From Mesorhizobium metallidurans STM 2683 (GTDB taxonomy: Bacteria > Pseudomonadota > Alphaproteobacteria > Rhizobiales > Rhizobiaceae), in contig NZ_CAUM01000097.1 in the NCBI RefSeq assembly GCF_000350085.1, forward strand, positions 1 to 64,000: a DNA stretch of 64,000 nucleotides, read 5' to 3'. Position numbers and translations under genes: made by a program. Shown piece by piece: positions 41,016-50,279 of the stretch (position 1 is its first letter; every line of letters begins with the position of its first letter). Under the pieces are notes generated by a model that did no database searches, was not told where the DNA came from, and was given only the letters and a program-made list of their open reading frames with translations.

Positions 41016-42269
41016 TCAGGATTTGCCGGCTTCCGCCAGCATGGCGCGCGTGCGGCGCGACTGGACCAGCCAGTTATACGCAGCGCCGCCCGCCATCAGC
41101 ACCGATGTGCCGAGAAACACGGCACGCATGCCGAAATGACCGCCGACGAAGCCGCCGAGCAGCGGCCCCGCGACCTGCCCGACATATTGTGCCGAGATGG
41201 ACAGACCCAGCACATTGCCGCCGACGCCGTCCGGAACATTGTGGCGGATGACGCTGGTGATGCAGGGCAGGAGGCCGCCAAGCGCCAGGCCCATCAGGAA
41301 GCGCAGGCCGATGAGCTGCCAGCTCTGGGTGACGAAGGCTTGCGGGATCAGCAGCAGCGCCGAGACGGCAAGTGCCGCGATAATGACATTCCAGTGGCCG
41401 ATGCGGTCGGCGAGCTTGCCGAGCCGCGAGGCCGACAGGATGGCGCCGAGTGCCGCCGCCGACATGACGACGCCGGAGATCAGAGTAACCCGGCTTTGAT
41501 CCTCGATGAGCTGCTGGACATAGACCGTGATGATCGGCTCGATCGACATGGTGGCGAAGCTCAAGAGCATGCCGGTCGCCAGCATGGCGACAACAGGGCG
41601 CTTGTCGGGAATCTGCGCCCAGCCGCCTTTCGGCTTCTCGGTCGATGCTGCCTTGCCGGCGGCCGGGCGAGGGTTCTCCTTGATGAGGAAGGTCGTCGCC
41701 AGGAAAGCCAGCAAGATAACGCCGCCAGCAAGCAGGAACGTGGCGCGGATGCCGATCAACGGCGGCAGCGCGCCGCCGAGCAGGGGGCCGACCAGGCTGC
41801 CTGCGGTGATGCCCGCCGACAGCACGCCGAGCGCCCAGCCTGAACGGTCCTTTGGCGTCTGCATGGCGACGAGTATGGTCGAACCGGAGGAATAACCGCC
41901 GGCGAAACCGATCAGCAGGCGCAGCAGCACCAATTGCCAGACGCTCTGCACCATGCCGGTCAACGACATGCAGATGGCCATGCCGAAACTGGCCCGCACC
42001 AGCATCAGCTTGCGACCATAGCGGTCGCCCAGCCGCCCCCAGAGCGGCGCGACAAGCGCCGCCGCAAAGAAGGTGGCGCCATAGGCGATGCCCGACCACT
42101 GCACGATCGCCGCGTGGCCCTCGGCGCCGAGCTGCTCGACATAAAGCGGCAGGAAGGGCAACAGCAAAGTCATTGCGATGAGCGTGCTGAACGAGCCTGC
42201 AAAGCACACAGCGAGATTGCGCCGCCAGTGGACGTTATAGCTGCCGTGTTCCGTGTTGGCCTGCGCCAT
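41016..42269 (-). CDS. MFS transporter, DHA1-like
   Basis: From ATG 42269 (MAQANTEHGSYNVHWRRNL) it has 417 residues and twelve membrane segments. Motif A is PLWGRLGDRYGRKLMLVRASFG, and motif C is VLSAGITAGSLVGPLLGGAL, the antiporter motif of drug and metabolite exporters. It is divergent from a GntR-family regulator, and a perfect 19-bp palindrome lies between, so expression is probably controlled by that regulator. The substrate is unknown. The in-frame ATG at 42308 overlaps the operator region and is rejected. Confidence 0.9.
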   Translation of the reverse strand: MAQANTEHGSYNVHWRRNLAVCFAGSFSTLIAMTLLLPFLPLYVEQLGAEGHAAIVQWSGIAYGATFFAAALVAPLWGRLGDRYGRKLMLVRASFGMAICMSLTGMVQSVWQLVLLRLLIGFAGGYSSGSTILVAMQTPKDRSGWALGVLSAGITAGSLVGPLLGGALPPLIGIRATFLLAGGVILLAFLATTFLIKENPRPAAGKAASTEKPKGGWAQIPDKRPVVAMLATGMLLSFATMSIEPIITVYVQQLIEDQSRVTLISGVVMSAAALGAILSASRLGKLADRIGHWNVIIAALAVSALLLIPQAFVTQSWQLIGLRFLMGLALGGLLPCITSVIRHNVPDGVGGNVLGLSISAQYVGQVAGPLLGGFVGGHFGMRAVFLGTSVLMAGGAAYNWLVQSRRTRAMLAEAGKS

Positions 42270-42299
42270 GTCTGTCCTGCCCGGTATCGGGCTTGTTGC

Positions 42300-42331
42300 G
42301 GATACCAATTTGGGATACCAACTTGGTATCC
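42300..42331. promoter_or_regulatory. Candidate GntR operator: perfect 19-bp palindrome with an upstream half-site
   Basis: GGATACCAACTTGGTATCC at 42313-42331 is a perfect palindrome around one central base. A direct copy of its half-site, GGATACCAA, is at 42300-42308. Both lie between the divergent MFS and GntR genes. FadR/GntR proteins bind dyads of this size, so this is the best candidate operator. Confidence 0.75.
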
Positions 42332-42385
42332 GTCATGGACGTCAACTCTGTCGCTGTCAATGCGACCGCCACGAATGGGACCACG

Positions 42386-43051
42386 ATGTCGCAGATGCAC
42401 AATGTCGAGAGCCAGCTTCGCGAGATGATCCTCGGCCTCGAGATCGGTCCGGGCGAGCGCTTGACCGAGCGCTGGATCGAAAGCCGGTTCGGCGCCTCGC
42501 GCACGCCGGTCCGGGCAGCACTGCTGCGGCTTGAGACCGAAGGCCTGATCTGTCGCGACGGGCGCGGCTGGACGGTCTCGCCCATCAATCTCGCCGAGTT
42601 AGAACAGATCGCGGTCTACCGCGAGGCGGTCGAGGTCGCCGCGCTCAGGCTGACATGCGCGCAGGGCGACAGAAGCGGTGTCGATGTCATCGAAGCGATG
42701 CTCGAGTCCTGCGGCTCCGACACCCCGCGCGAGGAATGGCACCGCGTCGGCATGGATTTCCACATCGAGCTGGCGCGCCTGTCCGGCAATGAGTTTCTGT
42801 TCAGGGCGGTCCGCGATGCGATGACCCGGCTGTCGCGCGCCCGCTGGCTGGAGATTCGCGACGAGGCGGCACTCGGCCGTGCCTGGGCCGAGCACCATGC
42901 CATTCTGGCGGCAGTGCGGGCCGGCGATGCCGACGAGGCGGCGCGCCGGCTTTCGGCGCACATCGTCAGCAGCCGCGACCGGCTGATGACGTCACTGCAC
43001 AATGACCGGCGCGGCCTGCGCGCCAGGGGATTTGCAGTCGTTGCCGCCTGA
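42386..43051 (+). CDS. GntR family (FadR/FCD type) transcriptional regulator
   Basis: From ATG 42386 the protein has 221 residues. The winged helix is VESQLREMILGLEIGPGERLTERWIESRFGASRTPVRAALLRLETEGLI, and the FCD ligand-binding domain follows with REAVEVAALRL, FHIELARLSGN (metal-ligand His region) and WAEHHAILAAVRAGDADEA. Such regulators respond to organic acids. ATG 42335 is in frame, but it starts 3 bases after the palindrome; the later start is preferred. Divergent from the MFS gene. Confidence 0.9.
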   Translation: MSQMHNVESQLREMILGLEIGPGERLTERWIESRFGASRTPVRAALLRLETEGLICRDGRGWTVSPINLAELEQIAVYREAVEVAALRLTCAQGDRSGVDVIEAMLESCGSDTPREEWHRVGMDFHIELARLSGNEFLFRAVRDAMTRLSRARWLEIRDEAALGRAWAEHHAILAAVRAGDADEAARRLSAHIVSSRDRLMTSLHNDRRGLRARGFAVVAA

Positions 43052-43155
43052 TCTCACCGGGCGTAGACAAGAGTGTCGTCGCGCAAAAGCCGATGCGCGA
43101 ACGTGAAGCACACATTCGTCCTCGCTTCGCGAGCGGCGATGGCGTAAGAGCGGCG

Positions 43156-43416
43156 ATGGAAAACAACCGATTTGAAACACCCGTGACCGTCAAGTCGGCC
43201 ACGGACGGAACCAACCAGCTCCTGCGCACGGCTAGGGAGGCTTCCGACTACCTCCTGAACAGCTGGCCCGGCAAGCGCAGTCCCAAGCATCGCGAAGCGC
43301 TGCAGGCCTGCCATGATGCGCTGGCCGGCGACAAGCCGGCGATGAACGCAAGGCGCGCCTTCATCGCCGCGGCCCGCGAAGTCAACGTCTTCGTCAGCGA
43401 CAAGGCCTCAGCCTGA
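43156..43416 (+). CDS. DUF982 family small protein
   Basis: From ATG 43156 (MENNRFETPVTVKSATDG) this encodes 86 residues. The DUF982 pattern is visible as TNQLLRTAREASDYLL, WPGKRSPKHREALQACHDAL and ARRAFIAAAREVNVFV. The domain occurs mainly in rhizobia, often in several copies per genome, with unknown function. No partner gene is adjacent in the same orientation. Confidence 0.85.
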   Translation: MENNRFETPVTVKSATDGTNQLLRTAREASDYLLNSWPGKRSPKHREALQACHDALAGDKPAMNARRAFIAAAREVNVFVSDKASA

Positions 43417-43463
43417 AGCATAGCGAAATCCGGTCCGCCTCGCGGGCTGGACGCCGTTTTGCT

Positions 43464-43549
43464 CAGGGCAATCGTTTAAGGCGCCAACTTCGACAATTAG
43501 TCATTCCAACATCAGTTGGAGGCTATCTTTGTCTGAAGCGATTGCCCTG
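43464..43549. other. Long nested inverted repeat between DUF982 and the Lys-rich small gene
   Basis: CAGGGCAATCG (43464-43474) pairs with CGATTGCCCTG (43539-43549), and inside it CCAACT (43484-43489) pairs with AGTTGG (43514-43519). This gives a long stem-loop with a central loop of 24 bases. It lies between convergent genes. It could be a structured RNA, a paired terminator or a palindromic intergenic repeat. Confidence 0.5.
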
Positions 43550-43554
43550 CAGTT

Positions 43555-43713
43555 CTACTTCGCAGCTTCCGCTTCGGTTTCGGAGCTGGTGTCGCCCTCG
43601 GGCTTCGAACGTTCCCTGGCGGCGACCTTGGCCGCCAGCTTTTCCGCCTTCTTGGCGGCCTTCTGCCGGTCTCGCTCCTTGCGTTCCTGATCGTAGTTCG
43701 GTGCTCGCGCCAT
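43555..43713 (-). CDS. Small Lys/Ala-rich hypothetical protein
   Basis: From ATG 43713 (MARAPNYDQERKERDRQ) this encodes 52 residues. The middle is a highly charged predicted helix (KAAKKAEKLAAKVAARERSK) and the tail is acidic (SSETEAEAAK). Similar short proteins are common in rhizobia, though no function is known. A strong GGAAA-type ribosome site precedes it. Longer in-frame starts on this strand cover a low-quality region. Confidence 0.65.
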   Translation of the reverse strand: MARAPNYDQERKERDRQKAAKKAEKLAAKVAARERSKPEGDTSSETEAEAAK

Positions 43714-43904
43714 ATCGTTTCCTTTCACTATGCTTGATCCCTGCCTAGGAGCATTGGACAGCAAATACAACACCGCAAGCGGCGATCGGCTGCATGGCTG
43801 GCGCCAGTCCGGTTCGGGGCTTGCAAGATGGCTGGCACAATGGTGCAGGAAAGGCCCGGGTACAGACGCCGACAGCCGCCAAACTATTTTGATCCAAGTG
43901 ACCG

Positions 43905-44159
43905 ATGGCCTCGTTTCAAAGAAGCGCACAGAAGCTGTTCTACTATGCGCGCAATGCCTTGCGCGATATCGGCCCAGGCTCTGTTTCGCTGCCGGCTTGC
44001 CGGACTGCTCGATCAGGCTAGACTTTCGGACGGCTCGGTCCGGGAAGGCCTCAACTATTGCAACAGGCTGCAGGAGGCTTTCGCGCCGAGCCCTAATATT
44101 TCGTCCTCAGCGGCCAAGTCGAGCCCGACGCCGAGGTCTGGCGCTACATTTCGGCGTAG
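43905..44159 (+). pseudogene. Remnant of a decayed gene, several frameshifts
   Basis: Protein-like segments occur in all three frames and follow one another in order: MASFQRSAQKLFYYARNALRDI from ATG 43905, then LFRCRLAGLLDQARLSDGSVRE and LNYCNRLQEAFAPSP in a second frame, then YFVLSGQVEPDAEVWRYISA ending at TAG 44157-44159 in a third. This is the look of a short gene with two frameshifts. I do not recognise the family. It fills most of the 470-base gap between the Lys-rich small gene and the aldo/keto reductase. Confidence 0.45.
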
Positions 44160-44187
44160 CGCCACGGGGATCGAGCCTTGTCAGGCA

Positions 44188-45225
44188 CTATTCCCGGTCG
44201 AGAACCAGATCGGCAGGGCCGAACCGGTCCTTTGCCGTCTGCTGCTGGTGCCAATAAGGGTAGAGCACAGGCGGACGGCTGACCGCGTCGAGCCGTTTGC
44301 GGTCGTCGTCGGTTAGCACCAGGCTTGCGGCGGCGATATTGTCCTTGAATTGCGCTTCGGTCCGGCCGCCGATCACCAGCGAGCTGACGGCCGGCCGGCC
44401 AAGCAGCCAGGCCAGCGCCACCTGCGCCGCGGACACGCCATGGCTCTTGCCAATATAGGCAAGCACGTCGACGATCCGCCATAGCCGGTCCTCGTCGCGG
44501 ATCGGCGGTTCCGACCAGCCGCTGAGCTGGCGGGCCGTGGGGCTGTCGCGGTTGTATTTGCCGGACAGCAATCCGCCGGCGAGCGGGCTCCAGACCAGCA
44601 CGCCAAGCCCCTGATCGACCGAAATCGGCAGCAGTTCATATTCGGCTTCGCGCGCTTCCAGCGTGTAGTGGATCTGCTGGGTGATGAAGCGTTGCTGGTT
44701 ATGGCGGTCGCTGATGCCAAGCGCCTTCATCACTTGCCAGCCGGAGTAATTGGAGCAACCAGCATAGCGGACCTTGCCCTGGGTGACGAGCGTGTCCACC
44801 GCGGCGATGGTTTCCTCGAGCGGCGTCGTGCCGTCCCATTCATGCAGGAAATAGATGTCGATGACATCGGTGCGAAGGCGCTTCAGGCTCCTCTCGCACT
44901 CGCGGATCAGATGGTAGCGCGACAGGCCTTCATCGTTGGGCCCCTTGCCGATCCGCATGCGCGCCTTGGAGGCGATTAGCACGTCGTCCTTGCGCTTGCC
45001 GCCAAGCGCTTCGCCGATGATTTCTTCCGAGAGCCCGTTCGAATAGACATTGGCGGTGTCGATGACGTTGATGCCGGCATCGATGCACAAATCGATCATC
45101 CGGCGCGCCTCTTTGAGATCGGTCTTGCCAACCGCCGAAAAGGCGCCGGCGCCGCCGAAGGTCATGGTGCCCATGGTCAGCGTCGAAACCTTCAGCCCGG
45201 ACCGGCCGAGAGTGCGGTATTCCAT
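44188..45225 (-). CDS. Aldo/keto reductase
   Basis: From ATG 45225 (MEYRTLGRSGLKVSTL) it encodes 345 residues with a TIM-barrel NADPH-dependent reductase fold. The catalytic set is seen as INVIDTANVYSNGLSEE (Asp, Tyr), DDVLIASKARM (Lys) and DIYFLHEWDGTTP (His). The subfamily resembles YajO/PdxI-like AKR proteins. The substrate is unknown. A longer start at 45303 lacks family similarity and is rejected. Confidence 0.9.
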   Translation of the reverse strand: MEYRTLGRSGLKVSTLTMGTMTFGGAGAFSAVGKTDLKEARRMIDLCIDAGINVIDTANVYSNGLSEEIIGEALGGKRKDDVLIASKARMRIGKGPNDEGLSRYHLIRECERSLKRLRTDVIDIYFLHEWDGTTPLEETIAAVDTLVTQGKVRYAGCSNYSGWQVMKALGISDRHNQQRFITQQIHYTLEAREAEYELLPISVDQGLGVLVWSPLAGGLLSGKYNRDSPTARQLSGWSEPPIRDEDRLWRIVDVLAYIGKSHGVSAAQVALAWLLGRPAVSSLVIGGRTEAQFKDNIAAASLVLTDDDRKRLDAVSRPPVLYPYWHQQQTAKDRFGPADLVLDRE

Positions 45226-45504
45226 GTCAGGTCCTCGCAATTGTTTTGAAGGGGCGTCTGCCAGGCCGCCCGGAATGAGACGGGCATTTGTAGGATAATT
45301 CATGCGGCTTGTCGCCCCTCCGAATGCAACGACCGTTCACGTATGGCTGATTGATGGTGGCGATCGGCGCACCGGCCCTCTGCAATAAAACCGTCATTGC
45401 CGGTCTATATTGAAGTCGGCTTAAGGTGTCCCATCTGCGGCCGGCTGGCTGGGATTGAGGGCGCCGGACAAAAGCCGGCAGGCTTGCACGCGGAGCAGCA
45501 CAAA

Positions 45505-46425
45505 ATGACCGAGATAAAACAGAATTCTCCGGCCAAGGATTGGCTGGAAGCGGAACTCGCCGACACGCTCGATGAAGATTACGAGCTGGAAATGTCGGAA
45601 CCGGCCCTGTCGCTGGAAATCGCAAAAATCTACAAGAACTCGCATCCACCGTCGATCGAGCGGCAGCAGTATTTTCGCGATCTGATCACGCTGCAATCCG
45701 AATTGATCAAATTGCAGTCCTGGGTGGCCTACCACAAGAAGAAGCTGGTGGTCATTTTCGAGGGCCGCGACTCGGCCGGCAAGGGCGGCGTCATCAAGCG
45801 CATCACCCAGCGGCTCAACCCGCGCATCTGCCGCGTCGTAGCGCTGCCGGCGCCGACCGAGCGCGAGAAGTCGCAATGGTATTTTCAGCGCTATGTTCCG
45901 CATTTGCCGGCCGGCGGCGAGATCGTGCTGTTCGACCGCTCCTGGTACAACCGTTCCGGCGTCGAGCGGGTGATGGGCTTTGCCCAGCCGGATCAGGTCG
46001 AGGAGTTCTTCCGCGACGTGCCGGATTTCGAACGCATGCTGGTCCGTTCCGGGGTGACGCTGGTCAAATACTGGTTCTCCATCACCGACGAGGAGCAGCA
46101 GATGCGCTTCCTGATGCGCATCCACGACCCGATGAAGCAGTGGAAGCTGTCGCCGATGGACCTGCAGTCGCGCGTGCGCTGGGAACAGTACACCAAGGCC
46201 AAGGAAGAGACCTTCGCCCGCACCAACATCCCGGAAGCGCCCTGGTTCATCGTCGAAGGCAACGACAAGAAGCGGGCGCGGCTGAACTGCATCGACCATC
46301 TCCTCAAGCAACTGCCCTATGAGGAGGTGCCGCATGAGGAGATCACGCTGCCGGAGCGTGTCTTCAATCCCGAATACGAACGCCAGGTGCTGCCGCGCGA
46401 GCTTTACGTGCCTGAGAAGTATTGA
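45505..46425 (+). CDS. ppk2: Polyphosphate kinase 2
   Basis: PPK2 enzymes transfer phosphate between polyphosphate and nucleotides. From ATG 45505 (MTEIKQNSPAKDW) it has 306 residues. Walker A is EGRDSAGKGGVIKR (residues 86-99), Walker B and the lid are FDRSWYNRSGVERVMGF (from residue 143), with the conserved PRELYVPEKY C-terminus of the family. Length and form fit a class I, short PPK2, which favours NDP phosphorylation. A polyphosphate-phosphatase-like gene (6600-7934) lies elsewhere in the window, not in the same operon. Confidence 0.93.
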   Translation: MTEIKQNSPAKDWLEAELADTLDEDYELEMSEPALSLEIAKIYKNSHPPSIERQQYFRDLITLQSELIKLQSWVAYHKKKLVVIFEGRDSAGKGGVIKRITQRLNPRICRVVALPAPTEREKSQWYFQRYVPHLPAGGEIVLFDRSWYNRSGVERVMGFAQPDQVEEFFRDVPDFERMLVRSGVTLVKYWFSITDEEQQMRFLMRIHDPMKQWKLSPMDLQSRVRWEQYTKAKEETFARTNIPEAPWFIVEGNDKKRARLNCIDHLLKQLPYEEVPHEEITLPERVFNPEYERQVLPRELYVPEKY

Positions 46426-46440
46426 GGCAAAAGCAGCGAG

Positions 46441-46467
46441 GAGGGTGCCGCCTTTGGCGGCGCCCTC
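46441..46467. terminator. Strong hairpin between convergent ppk2 and the DHFR-fold gene
   Basis: GAGGGTGCCGCC (46441-46452) pairs with GGCGGCGCCCTC (46456-46467) over 12 bases with one G-T pair and a TTT loop. It sits between two convergent stop codons. There is no clear T-run on either side, so the strength as an intrinsic terminator is uncertain. Confidence 0.5.
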
Positions 46468-46477
46468 TGACAGACTA

Positions 46478-47122
46478 CTAGGCCCGCTTGATAATCACAT
46501 GCGTGGCAAGCGGCGTCGCCACCTGTTCGGTGCACTGATAGCCGAGCTTGGGCATGTCGAGGCCGGCAAAAAGGTTCTCACCCTTGCCGAGCAGCAGCGG
46601 CGACACCGCCAGGTGCATCTCGTCAATCAGCTTCTCCTGCAGATATTGCCGGATGGTGGCGACGCCGCCGCCGACCCGGACATCCTTGCCGCCGGCCGCC
46701 GCCTTTGCCTGTTCCAGCGCGGCATGGATGCCGTCGGTGACGAAATGGAAAGTCGTGCCGCCTTCCATCACAATAGGGTCGCGCGGATGATGGGTCAGCA
46801 CGAAGACCGGCACATGATAGGGCGGATTGTCGCCCCACCAGCCTTTCCAGTTCTCGTCTGGCCATTCGCTGCGGATCGGCCCGAACATGTTGCGCCCCAG
46901 GATCCAGGCGCCGACATTTTCGAAGCTGCGCACGGTGAACGCTTCGTCCGTGTCCGTGGTCCCGCCATCCTTGCCGACCATCTTGCGGAAGGTCCGGGTG
47001 CCGACCATCCATTTGTGCAGATCTTCCCCGCCGACGCCCAGCGGGTTCGTCAGGTCCTGGTCGGGACCGGCGCCAAAGCCGTCGATCGACAGGGTGAAAG
47101 CGGCGACGCGAAGTTTGGACAT
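46478..47122 (-). CDS. Dihydrofolate reductase/RibD C-terminal fold protein
   Basis: The 214-residue protein has the RibD_C/DHFR-like fold of the YyaP/YwjB group: MSKLRVAAFTLSIDGFGAGP at the N-terminus, GAWILGRNMFGPI, and VRVGGGVATIRQYLQEKLIDEMHLAVSPLLLGKG, which binds NADPH. Members of this group are rarely characterised. It reads convergent to ppk2. A palindrome lies 55 bases upstream of the start. Confidence 0.88.
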   Translation of the reverse strand: MSKLRVAAFTLSIDGFGAGPDQDLTNPLGVGGEDLHKWMVGTRTFRKMVGKDGGTTDTDEAFTVRSFENVGAWILGRNMFGPIRSEWPDENWKGWWGDNPPYHVPVFVLTHHPRDPIVMEGGTTFHFVTDGIHAALEQAKAAAGGKDVRVGGGVATIRQYLQEKLIDEMHLAVSPLLLGKGENLFAGLDMPKLGYQCTEQVATPLATHVIIKRA

Positions 47123-47176
47123 GAAAGCCTCCTCGATAATCAGTTGCGATTTGAAAGCAGTTGTCTATAGCAAACT

Positions 47177-47193
47177 GATTGCAAAATGCAATC
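47177..47193. promoter_or_regulatory. Candidate operator upstream of the DHFR-fold gene
   Basis: GATTGCA and TGCAATC form a 7-base inverted repeat around AAA. It lies 55 bases upstream of the start codon at 47122, in a promoter-like AT-rich stretch. No regulator gene is adjacent. Confidence 0.4.
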
Positions 47194-47318
47194 GGCCTTT
47201 CGGACACGGGCAAAGCGAGAGCAAAGAGGTCAAGTGACCTACGCTCTTGTTCACCGGCGCCTGAGTGGCAAAGCGGACAGCCGGCGCTACTGGTCGCGGC
47301 CGAACATCCGGATAGGAG

Positions 47319-48350
<1,032 letters not shown>

Positions 48351-48433
48351 CGCCTAAACTCCGGATCGGGCAGCTTTTACCACGAGGCCGCGCGGCTGAC
48401 CAATGCGACACGTTTGTGCCAGTTCGCTGGCAG

Positions 48434-48934
48434 CTACGGATTTGGCGGCCACGCAAGGTCAGGGCCGGTTTTGAAGAACGACACGTTGTTGGTGAAAATG
48501 CTGGCCGGGACAAGCCTGATCATACGCCCGTCCGGATGTTCGATCTGGGCCACATTGTCGATAAACCACTGGTTCCAGCTTGCTTCTGGACCAAGATATT
48601 TGAGCAGCAGCCGTCTGAAGCGGTCCGGCGACATCGGTTCGATGGTGGCGGCGCCGCGCAGCCCGAGATGGAGCAGGATGCCGGCATTGTTGTCGAAATG
48701 GACAATTTCCACCGCGCAGCGCGGGTCTCTTTCAAGATGCTTTACCGCACTGCCATCCAACGACCCGAGCAGCCAGATCGCACCGTCTTCCCAGATGAAC
48801 CATACTGGTGCGTTGCGCGGTGCGCCGTCTGCGCCAACGGTCGCCAGATTCGCCATCAGCGGGCGGCTGAGGACATCGTCCGGGTCGAACTTTCGCGGCA
48901 TCTCCCAGGCGTATCCCGACGTTTCAACGATCAT
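48434..48934 (-). CDS. Pyridoxamine 5'-phosphate oxidase-fold protein
   Basis: From ATG 48934 (MIVETSGYAWEMPRK) it has 166 residues. The split beta-barrel FMN-binding pattern is PLMANLATVGADGAPRNAPVWFIWEDGAIWLLG, then ERDPRCAVEIVHFDN. This fits small general PNPOx-fold proteins rather than PdxH. The substrate is unknown. A start at 49120 overlaps a repeat and is rejected. Confidence 0.85.
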   Translation of the reverse strand: MIVETSGYAWEMPRKFDPDDVLSRPLMANLATVGADGAPRNAPVWFIWEDGAIWLLGSLDGSAVKHLERDPRCAVEIVHFDNNAGILLHLGLRGAATIEPMSPDRFRRLLLKYLGPEASWNQWFIDNVAQIEHPDGRMIRLVPASIFTNNVSFFKTGPDLAWPPNP

Positions 48935-49091
48935 GCGTTCGCCTTTGAGTTGACTGCTGCATGGCCGCTGGCCATGCCTTCGCTGATAATTTTGCGCCCA
49001 TTTGATCCAGACGCAAAGGATGACTCCAGAAATCCAAACTCGCCCGTTGCCGATTAGCCCTGGCATTGACGCACCCATGCGCCAGCTATTA

Positions 49092-49195
49092 GAGCGACGT
49101 GCGTCCACTTGGACGCACAAGTACGCGTCTCAAGACTTTGAGTCTTCGCATCGTGCCCTCCGAAAATCGATTCCGATTTTCGGGCCGATGCGATA
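49092..49195. repeat. Intergenic palindromic element A
   Basis: Three hairpins follow one another: GTGCGTCCA/TGGACGCAC (49101-49120), AAGACT/AGTCTT (49134-49148), and an outer GCATCG/CGATGC (49150-49193) enclosing CCGAAAATCG/CGATTTTCGG (49162-49185). This dense palindromic build resembles the short intergenic elements that occur many times in rhizobial chromosomes. It lies just upstream of the CoA hydrolase gene. Confidence 0.7.
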
Positions 49196-49235
49196 GCACT
49201 TCAGTCCCGCGGGCGCGGGGAGGGATTCTCTGGCG

Positions 49236-50279
49236 ATGGATTTTGACGGAGGCGACGAAATTCGCTTCGAACATTTGGGTCGGGCTGGCATCGTCACGCT
49301 GACGCGGCCGCAGGCGCTGAATGCCGTCACGCATCGCATGATCAAGGCGCTCGACAGGGCCTTGCACGCCTGGGAGCGGGATCACGAGGTCGATGTTGTC
49401 GTCGTCAAGGCCGAGGGTAGAGCGTTTTCCGCGGGTGGCGATATCTTGCATATCTACGAAGCCGGCCGGGCGGGAAAGCCGCCGGTCGAATTCTTCGCCG
49501 ATGAATACCGACTCAATGCCCGTATCGCGCGATTCAAGAAACCCTATGTCGCGCTGATCGACGGCATCGTCATGGGCGGCGGTGTCGGCATCTCGTTCCA
49601 CGGCTCGCAGCGGGTCATGACCGAGAGCGCCCAGTTCGCCATGCCGGAAGTTGGCATCGGCTTTTTCCCCGATGTCGGCGCCAGCCACCTCCTGCCGGAC
49701 CTCGGCGGCAGCTTCGGCATGTATCTGGCGCTTACGGGAAACCGCATCCGCCATGGCGACGCGCTCTGGTCGGGCCTGGCGACGCACACGATCAAGGCGC
49801 AGGATCAGGCCGCATTTCTTGACCGGCTGGCGGCGACTGGCGACCCGGAATCGGTGCTGCGCGGTTTTTTCACCCCGGCCCGGCGTGAGACGGACAGGTC
49901 GGTGCTGGAGGCGATTGCCCGCCATTTTGCGCAACCCTCGCTGACCGATATTGTCGGCAGCCTGGAGCGGGCATCCGCTGTCGACGATTTCGCGGCAAGG
50001 ACGCTGGCGACAATCGGCACCCGCTCGCCGACCAGCCTGCATATCGCCTGGCGCCAGATCAGCGCCGGGCTGACGCTCTCCATGGACGAATGCATGAAGA
50101 TGGAGTTCCGCATCCTCAACCGTATGCTGTCGGGCCATGATTTCTACGAAGGCATTCGCGCCGCCATCATCGACAAGGGCTCGACGCCGCTCTGGCGGCC
50201 GGCAAGCCTCGACGCGGTCAGCGCTGCCGATGTCGATGCCTATTTCGCCCCGCTCTATGAACGGGAGCTCAAGCTGTGA
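49236..50279 (+). CDS. 3-hydroxyisobutyryl-CoA hydrolase/enoyl-CoA hydratase family protein
   Basis: The crotonase-fold protein has 347 residues, starting MDFDGGDEIRFEHLGRAG. The oxyanion-hole segments are KAEGRAFSAGGDILHIYE and LIDGIVMGGGVGISFHGS, and GIGFFPDVGASHLLPDL follows. Length and the FFPDVGASH motif favour the 3-hydroxyisobutyryl-CoA hydrolase subgroup of valine degradation over a plain hydratase. Its TGA overlaps the GTG of the DUF6163-like gene, so the two are coupled. Confidence 0.9.
   Translation: MDFDGGDEIRFEHLGRAGIVTLTRPQALNAVTHRMIKALDRALHAWERDHEVDVVVVKAEGRAFSAGGDILHIYEAGRAGKPPVEFFADEYRLNARIARFKKPYVALIDGIVMGGGVGISFHGSQRVMTESAQFAMPEVGIGFFPDVGASHLLPDLGGSFGMYLALTGNRIRHGDALWSGLATHTIKAQDQAAFLDRLAATGDPESVLRGFFTPARRETDRSVLEAIARHFAQPSLTDIVGSLERASAVDDFAARTLATIGTRSPTSLHIAWRQISAGLTLSMDECMKMEFRILNRMLSGHDFYEGIRAAIIDKGSTPLWRPASLDAVSAADVDAYFAPLYERELKL

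Noticed and set aside
45226..45504. Upstream extension of ppk2 to 45397
   Set aside because: The extra residues have no PPK2 similarity and the ATG at 45505 gives the normal family length.
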